In this document: piece after piece, positions 1 to 10,075 of the stretch | Numbering within the stretch: the first letter of the stretch is position 1 | Layout of the letters: each line of letters starts with the position of its first letter | DNA from: Leuctra nigra | Lineage: Eukaryota; Arthropoda; Insecta; Plecoptera; Leuctridae | Assembly: GCA_934045905.1 (NCBI GenBank) | Contig: OW203770.1 | Span: 3,472,001-3,536,000 of the forward strand | DNA length: 64,000 nucleotides | Reading direction: 5' to 3' | Translations under genes and position numbers: made by a program | The notes under the pieces: model-generated | What the model saw: only the letters and a program-made list of their open reading frames with translations | Database searches by the model: none | What the model was told of the DNA's origin: nothing

Positions 1-94
1 TTCTCAACGTGTTCGACTTGTTCGTCATCTTCCTCTGCGGGGTCACGTGGTACGGCACGATCACCTACACGACCTGCTTCTTCAAGATGCTGTG
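1..94 (+). CDS. OR-A exon encoding TM4 (partial, internal)
   Basis: Frame starts at base 3 and gives a hydrophobic stretch beginning LNVFDLFVIFLCG and ending FKML. The in-frame TGA at 96-98 is not used: the sequence is a good GTGAGA donor at base 95, and the two leftover bases join the next exon in phase. The same position in OR-B exon 4 (TM4, ending FKVLR) also ends in phase 2. Confidence 0.75.
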
Positions 95-3000
95 GTGAGA
101 TCAACGTAACATCAATTGTTAACCGATCGTATTTACAACTATTACATGTGATAAAGTGTAAATGGATCAATATGAATCCATACATGGATACTTGTATACA
201 TTGTATGGATACATGTACAATAATTGGTGATATGTCCAATTATAAATATGAATCTAAATGTATGGATGCTATGGATGCTAAATATAAGATAGTTATGTCA
301 AACTAAAATATAGTCTGAAGTATATCGATATATGAAATATGGCTTTTCCTTATGACCTATGATAGGCGGATATGAATAAATACCACCTGCAAGAGATAAG
401 AGATACCACCTTAGCTCAGTTCGTAAAACACTGGACTAGACATTCAGAGGAGCCGGGTTCGAGTCCCGGAGGAGGAATATAATTATCATCAGATGTTAGA
501 TTGTTGTTTCCAAATATTCATATGCCACATTTTTTTCGAAGAAATTTGAAATACATCATCACTGTCCTTTGATGTTAAATGTCAAATTCCATTACTTTTA
601 ACTCGGTACTCGGAAAGAATATATACGAGTTTTAATCGATGACTGCAACCACATCGCGTTTCTCCTTAAGGCGGATTTTACCTATATGATGCCAAGTTCT
701 ACCGCCATCAGCGCAGTGCTCTCAGAGAGCTCGTTGAGCACGGATGTATTGCTTTTATAAGCAAACCTATTTCTCCGGTTGTAACATTCTTTGTGTGAGT
801 GCGAGAGAGAGAGAGAGATGTATCTATCTCTGTCTCTCTGTCTCACAAACTCATAAACAGTCACGGCTGGTCTGGCAGGTCGTAAACAGGCAGGTAGTTG
901 ACAGTAAACCCAAACATGCAGCTGTGATCTCACATTTCAAGAATTTCGGAAGAAAGAGCCCGGACAATGATTCAACTCTGGATGCAGAGGCACATTAGAA
1001 TACATATTTGTTCATATTTCTGTAACTCAGAGGTAGAAGGCCGGAAGTCAATTTTCTCTATTGTCTCGTCCTTGCACACTTCTGGAATGATGTAATCAAG
1101 ATCTAACCATTGCCTTTTGTTTGACTGATGTTAACAAATTTAGTTTTATTGGGGTACATACGTATTCAACACCATTACAAATATTATTCAATGAATGAGG
1201 GAGTAATGGCTTATGAGCTGAAAAATTGTTTTAGCCCTAATTGACTTCCGGCATTCTACTTCTCATTTACCGAATTCTACATTCAGTTGAATATTTCATC
1301 TTGCAATAATTACACCAAAGGTGCTAAATTAATTGCAATTCATATAATTCATGTACTATAATCGTCGGATCTTCAGGACAAAATTGGCATAGATACCTAC
1401 ATGTATCAATAATTATTGACACAATTAGTTCAGTTACCAAACTCATTGATTCTACCGAGCTTTATCGAATATGACGAGAGAAAGTTTGTAAGTAATCTGG
1501 CCACATATGAAAGAAGAAATGAATACAATGTTTCCAATAAAAGAAATACGCTTTTATTCGAAAATTTATTATCAACACGACAAAATGTTACATTTTCAGC
1601 TATGCGGTGACTCAATAATTCGATGTTTTTATTTGCATGCGACCCTTTATAGGGCAATGAAAATTACATAACGGTACAAATATTGTTACGACTGGCTTAT
1701 CAATAATCGTTGTAAATTACAAACGACTACAGTTCGTTCACAATTACAAAATAACAATATATATAATTATACATAAAATATACTACGCATTATAAGCCTA
1801 TAATATTGATAATATCATTGCAATTTAACTGTCGCAATGCCGAAATTTTTTACAATGTTTTCCACGATTCCAAATAATATGAAATGTCAGGCAAAATACT
1901 GATTTGGTAAAACGAATCTCCAAAATTCTAGCCAAAAAAGTGAACTCGCGAAACTGTGCGATGACACTTTTAGATGCCTATACCTCCAAGTTTCATATTT
2001 TTCAAAAGTAATTTCTCTTCAACATAAATTGAAACTAAAAAAATGCCATATGAATCATAAATAAATCGTAATAAATAACAAAATATCACAAACATATAAG
2101 CTAATAGGTAAAATGCCCAGTAATCTAATTTGTTCCCGCCTAGTGCAAGTTGATAATATTTCGATGGTGTATCAGAAAATGAATAATTTTACATTCAAAT
2201 GCCCAGTTCTCTCAAATGCCCCTGACAAGTAGTTTTTGACTATGAGTGTCAATGCAATCGAAAGTTATAACAGGAAATTTTCATTTGATTTTCAATTGAT
2301 GGCATCATCCAATGAAGTCTGTGCTAACTCGTCATAACTCTATAGTAGTATAGGTGAGCTCTGATTTCATTGATACTAACAAGGACTGATTGTCAAAGAA
2401 ACTGCCAGCCAATCCGTTTCCTTCAGATTAGAGGTGAGCGCGTGAGTGATTTTTGACTCACGCGCGGTTACGTCACGCGGGCACGTATTCCACTCACGCA
2501 CACTCACGCACGCGGGTTCGTCATTTAGCTCACGATCACGCACACTCACGCAGCAAATCTTATGGACTCATGCACTCTCACGCACACTCACGAACTACAA
2601 CTCACGCACAGTCACTCACGTTGATAAGTATACAACATGCTTTGTTTATGTCAGGTCCCTGTAGGTCAGTCCTCATATTTTTGATAAACAACACAGCTCT
2701 TTTTTTTACAAATAACTGTCGAGTCAAATGTAGCATGAGAAATGCAACTTGGCCACGGACCACCTTTACTCTATTTTCTTATAGGTATACCCAGTAATAA
2801 CAACTTAGGTAGTATGCATAAAATATTTAAATTTGCTTATCAAGGGTCCATAATTTGAAATAACAATCGCAACTTTCCTGAACACTAAGACCTGGCCAAA
2901 ATGCACAGAAATCTGTTGTTCACTATGTTTTGTTTTTTTAATTAAAATATCATGCCCCGTAGGGCATTTTTTTGTTTTTCACGAAATAAAAACCTTTTTG

Positions 3001-6000
3001 GGAAGCTGAAATGGCAAAGTTACTGGTCACGCGTGACACGCGTGTCACGATTCACGCGTGATCAGTAACTTTGCACACTCACGCACAGTCACGCTAAAAG
3101 TCGTGAGTCACGCGTGAGTCACGCGTGACTCACGTCACGTGCTCACCTCTGCTTCAGATGCCGTTTATACTTTTGGCTAAAAGGTATTTCTTTACTAAGT
3201 GTACCTTTGAACTCAGCGATGGTATTAGCTGGCAACAATGTCTTCGCAATGGTAACAGATTGAAATTGTATTATTGGTACATGGGTACACATCTGTACTT
3301 CAGAGGTCGAAGGCCGTAAGTCAATTTTCTCGTCATTGCGTTGAACATTTTTGGAATTATGTAATCAAACTCTTTCAATTGCAATTTGACTGATGATACC
3401 AAATCAATCCCACTTAATTCCCTGGCAGGGGGCGCGGGGGGCGTGGGTGGGGGACGTAACATCGAATCCGCGTGAACATCAAATCAAACCCAATGAACAA
3501 TGATCAAACCGTGCCGCGTGTTCAATCTCTCATACATTATGTCTTACTCTTGTACAGTATAAAACGGTAATCTTGATTTCTTTCAAAAGAAGAATAAAAA
3601 TAATTATGTCCACAAAAGTTTGTAGACTCACAAAACATGTGTCCTTATACTTTAATCCTTATATTATTATTATTATCGACATTCCTTGTTTACTAATTAG
3701 AAAATTAGTTTTGTACAACACAGTCCAATCACACTTTGCCGCGTAAGCAAAGTCAGTCATTCATCAGATTCAGCTACCGCGAAATGTAAACCAATACATC
3801 CCCCAGCCATAAACAGTTTATGCTCGCTACCTGACCAGACAAAGGCCGACCAAGACCGACCAAGAGCCTCGCAAAGACCTAACAGACTTCCCCCCTCCCC
3901 CGCGCAGGCATGCGGGTGTCAGAACTTGAGATTCACACCGCTAGTGGCGCGACTAGCCGGCCCAAGACATCGCAAAACTTTTCCAGAGAAACAACAAAAT
4001 AAGTAGCATCACATAAACACACAGAGTGACGTTAATATAAGTCCAATCAATGTCAAACTGTCGGCATTGGATTCAAGATGGTCTGACGCGTGTAATGAAC
4101 TAGTTTGCAATATATTTGAAATACATTTCTTTAATATGTAGGCAACAGAAAATGACATTCATGTATGTGTGATTTAGGGGGACAAAAAACATTTATTTTT
4201 TATTTTTTGGGAACATAAAAGAGTGTTACAAACCAACCCTCAACAAAGTAGACAGTATAAAGATACTTACAACAAAATCGTAGCGAATTCTATAATATAG
4301 TTACAAAGTTGCATGTGTATTACTATCTGTATTTTAAAAATCGATTTTCCAAAGATTTCCCGGAAAATTATCAAACTAGATTTTTTTCATTAATTTTATT
4401 TTTCAGTCTAAGTGCATATAAACTGATATCAATACTAATTTCAACTCATATTGAACGGTAAGATCCACCTTAAGAGGCAAACGGAAGCGAGCGGGAATCG
4501 CACGGTTCGTCAGAGCGTTTTTTTGAAATTGTGTCTTCCCACTTAAATATTTAAAAAAATCAGATAGTAACGACCCATAACAGCCTAATATACTAAATAA
4601 TGCCGCACACTGGAGTTCATTATGACCTCTGGTCTGACCTCAAAGTGTTAAATACGATTATTTTCGATTATTTTATTAAAAATATCGTATTTAACACTTT
4701 GAGGTCGCACCAGAGGTCATAATGAACTCCAATGTGCGGCATTATTTAGTCTTTTAGGCTGTTATGGGTCGTTACTATCTGATTTTTTAAAATTATTAAG
4801 TGGGAAGACACAATTTCAAAAAATCGCTCTGACGAACCGTGCGATTTCCCGCTCGCTTCCGTTTGCCTCTTAAGTTCGATTGTTTTCATGTTTCAGCCAC
4901 GACGTGGAGAATATTCGTGACAAAGCTGCCAAGAAAGTCGACCAATCTGCCGTGGCTGTTGGAAGTACAGACGCTCTGCACGCCAAGCAGTATGTGGTCA
5001 ACCGTCTACCGTGCGCATGCGCTGAACGCGTACAAGAGCAAGTCAACCGTGCCATGGAAGAGTCTCTTAAGCAATGCGTGCAGCACCATGAGACTTTCCT
5101 ACAGTAAGCATTCAACTTGTCATCGAGTGTTGTCGTTTGAATAAGATATCACAATGTGATGAAATAGAGCAGGAGTCGGCAACCTGCGGCTCCCTGGTGG
5201 TTCTTGTGGTTCTTTATAATTTAAATAAAGATCTGGTGGAAGCGAAACATTTGAAAATGCGAAAAAAACGCCCTGCGGGGCAACAATGGGATTTTAGAGT
5301 CCCAAAATCACTTTTATAAACTGTTGAAATTCTATAAAAAAACGCCCTGCGGGGCAACAACTGAGAGGCTTCGTACTATATCAAAATAAACTAGTAATTT
5401 AATTTATGATTTTAGGTGTATTATATGAAATATGGTTTTTCTGATTCCCTCATTTGCCTCTACTGCGGCTCCCATTATTATATAATTTATTAATTTTTGG
5501 GAAATTGGCTCCTTCACCAAAACAGGTTGCCGACCCCTGAAATAGAGGATTAATAATGGTCGATCGATTTGTATCGTTATGCCGAGTCGGCTGCTCACGA
5601 AGTTACATTTGGAATTAATATTTCCTATGTCCTTACTTTTGTACCATTCAATATACAAACAAATGTGAAAAGAATAAGCGTAGCTTTTGAGTCGACCTCA
5701 GCAATATAAAATCCAACTTAAATCCAACTTATAAAAGTGGGTGACCAAACTCGGGACAAATCTGTCTCTCTTGACTACAGTTTCCCTCCAGCTAATCATA
5801 GTTTGCACGTGATGTCATCTCATTGTTGCCAGTCACCATCTTGATGACACGCAGAATAGCTGTGATTATCTTCTTTTTTGCCGATATTTTATAGTTAATC
5901 GGTACCTGGGAAATTGTATTGGCTCCGGAGATATCTTTAGTACGAAGAGGAATCACTCACATTACGAAAATACATCGATTTACCTCAATTAAGTTATAAA

Positions 6001-7869
6001 TCTGACCCGTCAACGTGCCAACAAAATGTCAGTCCTCATGTGGAAGACTCCATAATGTTGCATTGCTGTTATAAAAACAAAGTGTAAGCTATGAATTCCT
6101 CAAGCATCCGGCTAAAGCTAACTGATGATTGCTCCACAGCTTGGCGGAAAAGATCCAGACGCTCTACGAGCCGACTTTGACCTTCCAGTTGGCCACAGTG
6201 TTGATATCGGGACTCTGCGCTTTGTACGTCACAGCAATTGTAAGTTGATTCGAGCTATGAGGCGAGCCCATAATCTCTTATGTCACTTGCCTAGTTTATG
6301 TGCTTTTGTATAGGCAAAGTCCAGGTCAAACCCACAGACAATTAATCAATCAAAATAAAATTTGTATACAAAAATATATAAAAATAAAAAAAAGTTATAA
6401 AAAAAAGGGTTTCTGTCTTGAGGAAGCGCTCACTCTCACCCTGTGTAGCACAGAAGATATATCAAGCAATTATATTGCCCCACATTGATTATTGCAGCAC
6501 ATTTATGTGAGGTATAGATATGTTTGGCATTAAACAAGTAACAATTATTATAAAATTTAACAATTAACACTTCGTTTTTTTTCAGCACGAATCATATGAT
6601 TTCATGGTGAATGCAATTATTATTTCAATTAACGTCAACCTGCTTGGCACTTACGTCCTCTCTGCTTTCGCAAACGATCTCACTGAAGTGGTAAGTTCCT
6701 GTTTTATTAAATAATATCCAGGCAATGCATCTTACCTATACTCATAAAAGTTTCATATTCGTTTTAACATAGACATGTTTTAAATACAAAACAAAGCAAC
6801 TTTACATACTTATGTTTATTGTACTTTTGATTTTCAAAGCATCGGCTGTTCACTTTTTTAACCAATCCATTTTTTAGCATTTTTGTTGTTTGCATTCTTG
6901 CATTTCTTTTTGATTTATTATGTTGGGAAGAAAGCACTAGGCAGAAGCTAGACCTAACACGTCCAAGACAAAACAAAGATCTCAGGTAACTGAAATGAAT
7001 GCCTTGAGAAGAATCATGGGTAAAACCAGAATGGATAGAGTGCGAAATGAGAACATAAGGGACAGTTGTGGGGTTACGGATGTGGCGGAATGGATTACTG
7101 AAAAAAGAGTCTTGTGGGATGAGCATATTGTGACAAGGATGGAGCCGGAGCGATTAGTGAGGGTAGCAAGAGACCATCGTCCCCGAGGCAGGAGGAGAAT
7201 AGGGCGACCAAACAAAAGATGGAAGGATTCTCTTTGATATATTATAAATTGGTTAAAAACAGGATTGTATCCTATATTCAAGAAGAAGAAAAAGAAGAAG
7301 AAGAAGAAGAAGAAGAAGAAGAAGAAGAAGAAGAAGAAGAAGAAGAAGAAGAAGAAGAAGAAGAAGAAGAAGAAGAAGAAGAAGAAGAAGAAGAAGAAGA
7401 AGAAGAAGAAGAAGAAGAAGAAGAAGAAGAAGAAGAAGAAGAAGAAGAAGAAGAAGAAGAAGAAGAAGAAGAAGAAGAAGAAGAAGAAGAAGAAGAAGAT
7501 GTTGTGAAGGGTTCACGGGAAGAATTAACAAATACGCTTTTCATTAGATGTTTAAATATTCCAGAGCTCTGGCATCGGCTTCTCCATGTACGCGAGTGAG
7601 TGGCTGACAGCGAGGGAGGGATTCAAGCGCTCGATGATGATCATGATCGCGCGCAGTGAGAAACCCGTTGTGCTGCGCGGAATGGGGATACCGTTGTCGC
7701 TGCGCACGTTCAGAGCGGTGAGTAAGTAGCGTGGAGCATGCGCTTCTACAGTCTGAGTTGACTAGAAACATCATTGTAATGATCTCTTTCTCTGCAGGTC
7801 AGCAAGGCGGCGTACTACCTCCATGCTTACCTCATCAAGCTGTACCTCGGAAAGAAACTATTCGATTGA
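1..7869 (+). CDS. Odorant receptor OR-A, 3' part (six exons, 5' end outside window)
   Basis: Insect odorant receptor (7tm_6), a ligand-binding subunit that works with Orco as an ion channel in sensory neuron dendrites (family knowledge). Exons read by eye: 1-94, 4897-5103, 6140-6239, 6586-6690, 7565-7717, 7798-7869; all introns are GT-AG and phases agree (2,2,0,0,0). They give 242 codons plus stop covering TM4, the TM4-TM5 loop, and TM5-TM7. Visible family marks are a loop ending in LKQCVQHHETFL, the TM segment FQLATVLISGLCALYV, and the late block YASEWL...RSEKPVVLRGMG. Exon sizes 100, 105 and 153 equal those of OR-B, confirming the model. No frameshift seen. The N-terminal half must lie left of base 1. 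Ligand unknown. Confidence 0.85.
405..477 (+). pseudogene. tRNA-like sequence (degenerate tRNA or SINE head)
   Basis: The T arm is perfect (CCGGG, loop TTCGAGT, CCCGG) and an A-box-like TTAGCTCAGTTCG is present. A 5-bp anticodon stem encloses loop CTAGACA, giving anticodon AGA. Against a working tRNA: the D stem does not pair, two of seven acceptor pairs fail, and a serine tRNA should have a long variable arm, which is missing. A tRNA-derived SINE head or pseudogene is likeliest. Confidence 0.5.
2429..3151. mobile_element. Non-autonomous hAT-like element, 8-bp TSD CTTCAGAT
   Basis: Ends are TAGAGGTGAGC and, reversed, CAGAGGTGAGCAC. The 8-bp duplication CTTCAGAT lies at 2421-2428 and 3152-3159. 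Both subterminal regions are packed with CTCACGCAC / CACGCGTGA type short repeats. No transposase ORF. It sits in an older repeat whose related copy is at 56202-56416. Confidence 0.8.
4474..4869. mobile_element. TTAA-flanked foldback MITE (family M1)
   Basis: Both ends read GAGGCAAACGGAAGCGA inward and are flanked by TTAA (4470-4473, 4870-4873). The two arms are nearly complementary over about 190 bp each around 4660-4690. Non-coding. The right TTAA lies 23 bp before the OR-A exon at 4897. A second copy is at 29584-29973. TTAA target choice suggests mobilisation by a piggyBac-type transposase (inference). Confidence 0.85.
4897..5103 (+). CDS. OR-A exon: TM4-TM5 cytoplasmic loop
   Basis: Acceptor TTTCAG, donor GTAAGC. 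207 bases, enters with 1 base and leaves with 2. Encodes a charged loop with the receptor pattern LKQCVQHHETFL at its end. It is 72 bases shorter than OR-B exon 5. Confidence 0.85.
5170..5539. mobile_element. Non-autonomous hAT-like element, 8-bp TSD AAATAGAG
   Basis: Ends CAGGAGTCGGCAACCT and, reversed, CAGGGGTCGGCAACCT, flanked by AAATAGAG on both sides (5162-5169, 5540-5547). Inside are two GCCCTGCGGGGC hairpins spaced about 75 bp. No coding capacity. Confidence 0.85.
6140..6239 (+). CDS. OR-A exon: TM5 region
   Basis: 100 bases, acceptor CCACAG, donor GTAAGT. Encodes KIQTLYEPTLTFQLATVLI and on into a hydrophobic segment, aligning without gaps with OR-B exon 6, also 100 bases. Confidence 0.85.
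6586..6690 (+). CDS. OR-A exon: TM6 region
   Basis: 105 bases, acceptor after a T-rich tract ending TTTCAG, donor GTAAGT, phase 0 both sides. Encodes a hydrophobic segment ending AFANDLTEV, aligned with NYLTEE in OR-B and OR-C. Confidence 0.85.
6986..7237 (+). pseudogene. LINE reverse-transcriptase C-terminal fragment
   Basis: Reads ALRRIMGKTRMDRVRNENIR, then a spacer with HIVTRM, then RRRIGRPNKRWKDSL and a stop. This is the usual C-terminal block of endonuclease-reverse-transcriptase LINEs (RN.IR, W...HI.RM, GRP.KRW). Everything upstream is missing, so it is a 5'-truncated copy in an OR-A intron. The GAA array follows 42 bp later and may be its expanded 3' tail. Confidence 0.8.
7280..7499 (+). 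repeat. (GAA)n microsatellite, about 73 units
   Basis: Almost pure GAA with one early interruption (AAAAAG near 7290). The purine strand is the sense strand of OR-A. It ends 65 bp before the exon at 7565. Poly-E, poly-K and poly-S reading frames through it are artefacts. Confidence 0.98.
7565..7717 (+). CDS. OR-A exon: TM6-TM7 conserved block
   Basis: 153 bases, acceptor TTCCAG, donor GTGAGT. Encodes the most diagnostic odorant-receptor block: FSMYASEWLTAREGFKRS, then ARSEKPVVLRGMGIPLSL. Same length as OR-B and OR-C exon 8. Confidence 0.9.
7798..7869 (+). CDS. OR-A last exon
   Basis: 72 bases, acceptor CTGCAG. Encodes VSKAAYYLHAYLIKLYLGKK and a short tail, then TGA. The YYLH...K.LY.G pattern is shared with the last exon of OR-C. 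Confidence 0.8.
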   Translation, partial: VSKAAYYLHAYLIKLYLGKKLFD

Positions 7870-8273
7870 ATTTGTGGCCAATCGATCTAAACACGGATGT
7901 ATTACTGAACTCAAAACTTCCTCTAACTATGCTTTTACTCGCACGAATATTATAAAAGTGCCCTGTGACAACTTTGCCTTAGACACCTTTGTTAATCGAG
8001 AATGGCGAACTCTCGTACTCTTTCGATCAGCTTCGTTTTTCTTTTTGCTCGCACTGAGCTGCAGGAAAGTTGAACTAGTTTTGTTTGGTAAATCTATTCT
8101 GGGATAAAAAGAATCAAAGCAATTTGGCGTTTGTTATTTGATGAGCATAAATAATGTATGATGGACTCTGTGAAAAACGATACATCGCGTGCTTTTCAAG
8201 ATATTTCGATGAAGAAAAACAATAATAGAATTCGATATTAAAAGTTGTGCTACGAAAGCTCAGTGTGCGGAAA
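7870..8273 (+). other. Downstream of OR-A, presumed 3' UTR and intergenic
   Basis: No gene recognised. I see no canonical AATAAA close to the stop; GCATAAATAATG near 8148 is the nearest candidate for a processing signal. Confidence 0.3.
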
Positions 8274-8277
8274 TTAA

Positions 8278-8786
8278 GGTGATGCAAGCGCGAGCGATTT
8301 TGACGCTTGTTGCAGGCACTTTTTTGGATACGATTGGAGCCAAAATGGGCTGACGAAATGATTTGAAAATTTTATGGTGATTACATAAAAGAAAAACTTA
8401 TGGATATCACTTGGTACATTTGTAATATTTTGCTTTGTTAATTAGTAATAATCAGTTGATTTTTGGTGACAAATTGTATATTTTCTTGTCACGCTGGGTG
8501 ACGTATGAATTTTAATTTAAAAAATTTGCGAAGTGATAACCCTAAGTTTGTATTTTTTTAATAATTTAAATTTGAGATAATTTGGTCGGGTTTGGTCTTC
8601 AATCATATGACAAATTTGATAGTTGTGCGGGGTTTTGTTGATTAACCGGCGCCTAATTAACAAAGCACGGAGAAAAATTAAAAAATTCCTACTAATATTC
8701 AATCAGACTGATCATGTGAAACAAAGTTACACCCATAAATAATTTTTCTGTCTCAATTTGCTAAAACGGCGAACTCAGGCACCACC
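8278..8786. mobile_element. TTAA foldback MITE (family M3)
   Basis: Begins TTAA then GGTGATGCAAGCGCGAGCG; ends CACCTCAA. The arms contain AACCCTAAGTTTG and GCGCGGTTTTGTTG-type segments, also found in the copies at 22299-22826 and 62639-63166 and the partial copy before 50212. Confidence 0.75.
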
Positions 8787-9239
8787 TCAAGTGAAAATAT
8801 TTCAACAACATAATAATTATACTAGTAGGTAGGTAGGTATATGAGAACAAACATTATCATGAATAGTAAAATTTCAATCAAAAGCCGAGGACATTGTAAC
8901 ATCGTCACTTTATGTTTTATCTTTACAAACTTCCACAAATACACGAAAGACCGATGAACTATCTGATTTCCATTCCAATATAATTTCTTATCAGTTCAGA
9001 AATTTGACGAACGAAACATGGAGGAAACATGGAACATTGACGAAACATAAAGTGTTGAACTCCGATTAAAAACTATACCACAGTGGTATATTCACCACTT
9101 GGTTTAAAGCTTGCGAAGAATACAGCCTTCTAAGTTATAATGGATCAAATACTTTGGCACCTTGGTCAAAGTCGATGGAGATTCAAAACTTTCTTTATAA
9201 GTCGAGCGACTTCATTAAGTTCGAATATGTATTGAGTAT

Positions 9240-9445
9240 AGGTATACATTGGTTTCTGGCCTACACGTCTATATTATTTATACACATGCGCAAAGTATTT
9301 ATTTTTGATTTTTAAATATTTTTGATTTGGCCCATTTTTCGATACTATTACTTTTCAGTGCTGAAATTTTTATTTCTTTAATGTTTTTCTTGGTTGAAGA
9401 GACTTGGTTGCCTTTTTTACGAGTGTTTTTTTTCTGGAATAATGT
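9240..9445. mobile_element. Foldback family T1, one arm only
   Basis: Carries TTTCTGGCCTACAC, GCGCAAAGTATTTATTTTTG, TTTTCAGTGCTGAAATTTTT, GAAGAGACTTGGTTG and ACGAGTGTTTTTT in the order of the right arm of the complete copies at 27820-28209 and 48306-48703. The left arm is missing. Confidence 0.7.
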
Positions 9446-9953
9446 TTAGTTTAAATAATCTTATAAACGAACGAGAAGTTTGATGCTAAATGTTTGTTTA
9501 TTGTCTACTAAATGTAACATTTATATCTCTTAATTATTAAAGAATAAGTGGGAATAATGTTTCAATTGCTTGCAATTAATAATAAAGTTAATTGAGTAAA
9601 ATTGGTAAATAAACGTAGTATTGAAATATTTGAAATAATAATAATTTTAAACGTTAGAGATTGGTCTACACTTAACACAAGACTTCTTATTATATTACAC
9701 TCACATCAATGTTTGCAAAAATTATGTACATATTTAGGTAACCATGTTGAACATCATTCCACATAGGATTTTCAGTTGGCAGCAAAATAATTTACCTATA
9801 GTAATGTAATATTATTTCGTGTAATTTCTCGTTATAAAAGTAGTTGAATTGATTTATGTTGGTGTTGTAACTGCGCTAGGATATATAACGAATATATCCT
9901 AGATAATAAGATAATCACTAACAACTTGTCAATTGGTAAAAGGATAAAATAAT
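9446..9953. other. AT-rich intergenic stretch
   Basis: No gene, repeat end or RNA recognised. It runs up to the 3' tail of the LINE. Confidence 0.4.
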
Positions 9954-9971
9954 GAAATTGATTGATTGATA
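9954..9971 (-). repeat. Short tandem tail at 3' end of the LINE
   Basis: Read on the minus strand this is ATCA repeated about three times and TTTC, 105 bp after the ORF2 stop. A short microsatellite in place of poly-A is usual at the 3' end of CR1/L2-type elements. Confidence 0.6.
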
Positions 9972-10075
9972 TATTTTATTTAGCAATTTGCTATTTAAGT
10001 ACACTTCAGTCAGATTACAATGGAAACGTTACACAGTAGACATTTTAAAATCAACATTCTTAATAAATAATAATC

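Larger units (their letters stand above)
95..4896 (+). other. OR-A intron, 4.8 kb, repeat-rich
   Basis: Non-coding between two receptor exons. It holds a tRNA-like sequence, a hAT-like element and a TTAA foldback element listed separately. In 480-2260 and 3190-4469 I see only AT-rich sequence with no gene; short ORFs there have no recognisable features. Confidence 0.7.

Noticed and set aside
1..98. Last exon ending in TGA at 96-98
   Set aside because: The same bases form a GTGAGA donor, and the phase and TM4 content match an internal receptor exon that continues at 4897.
7219..7599. Poly-Glu, poly-Lys, poly-Leu and poly-Ser reading frames
   Set aside because: They only translate the GAA microsatellite.
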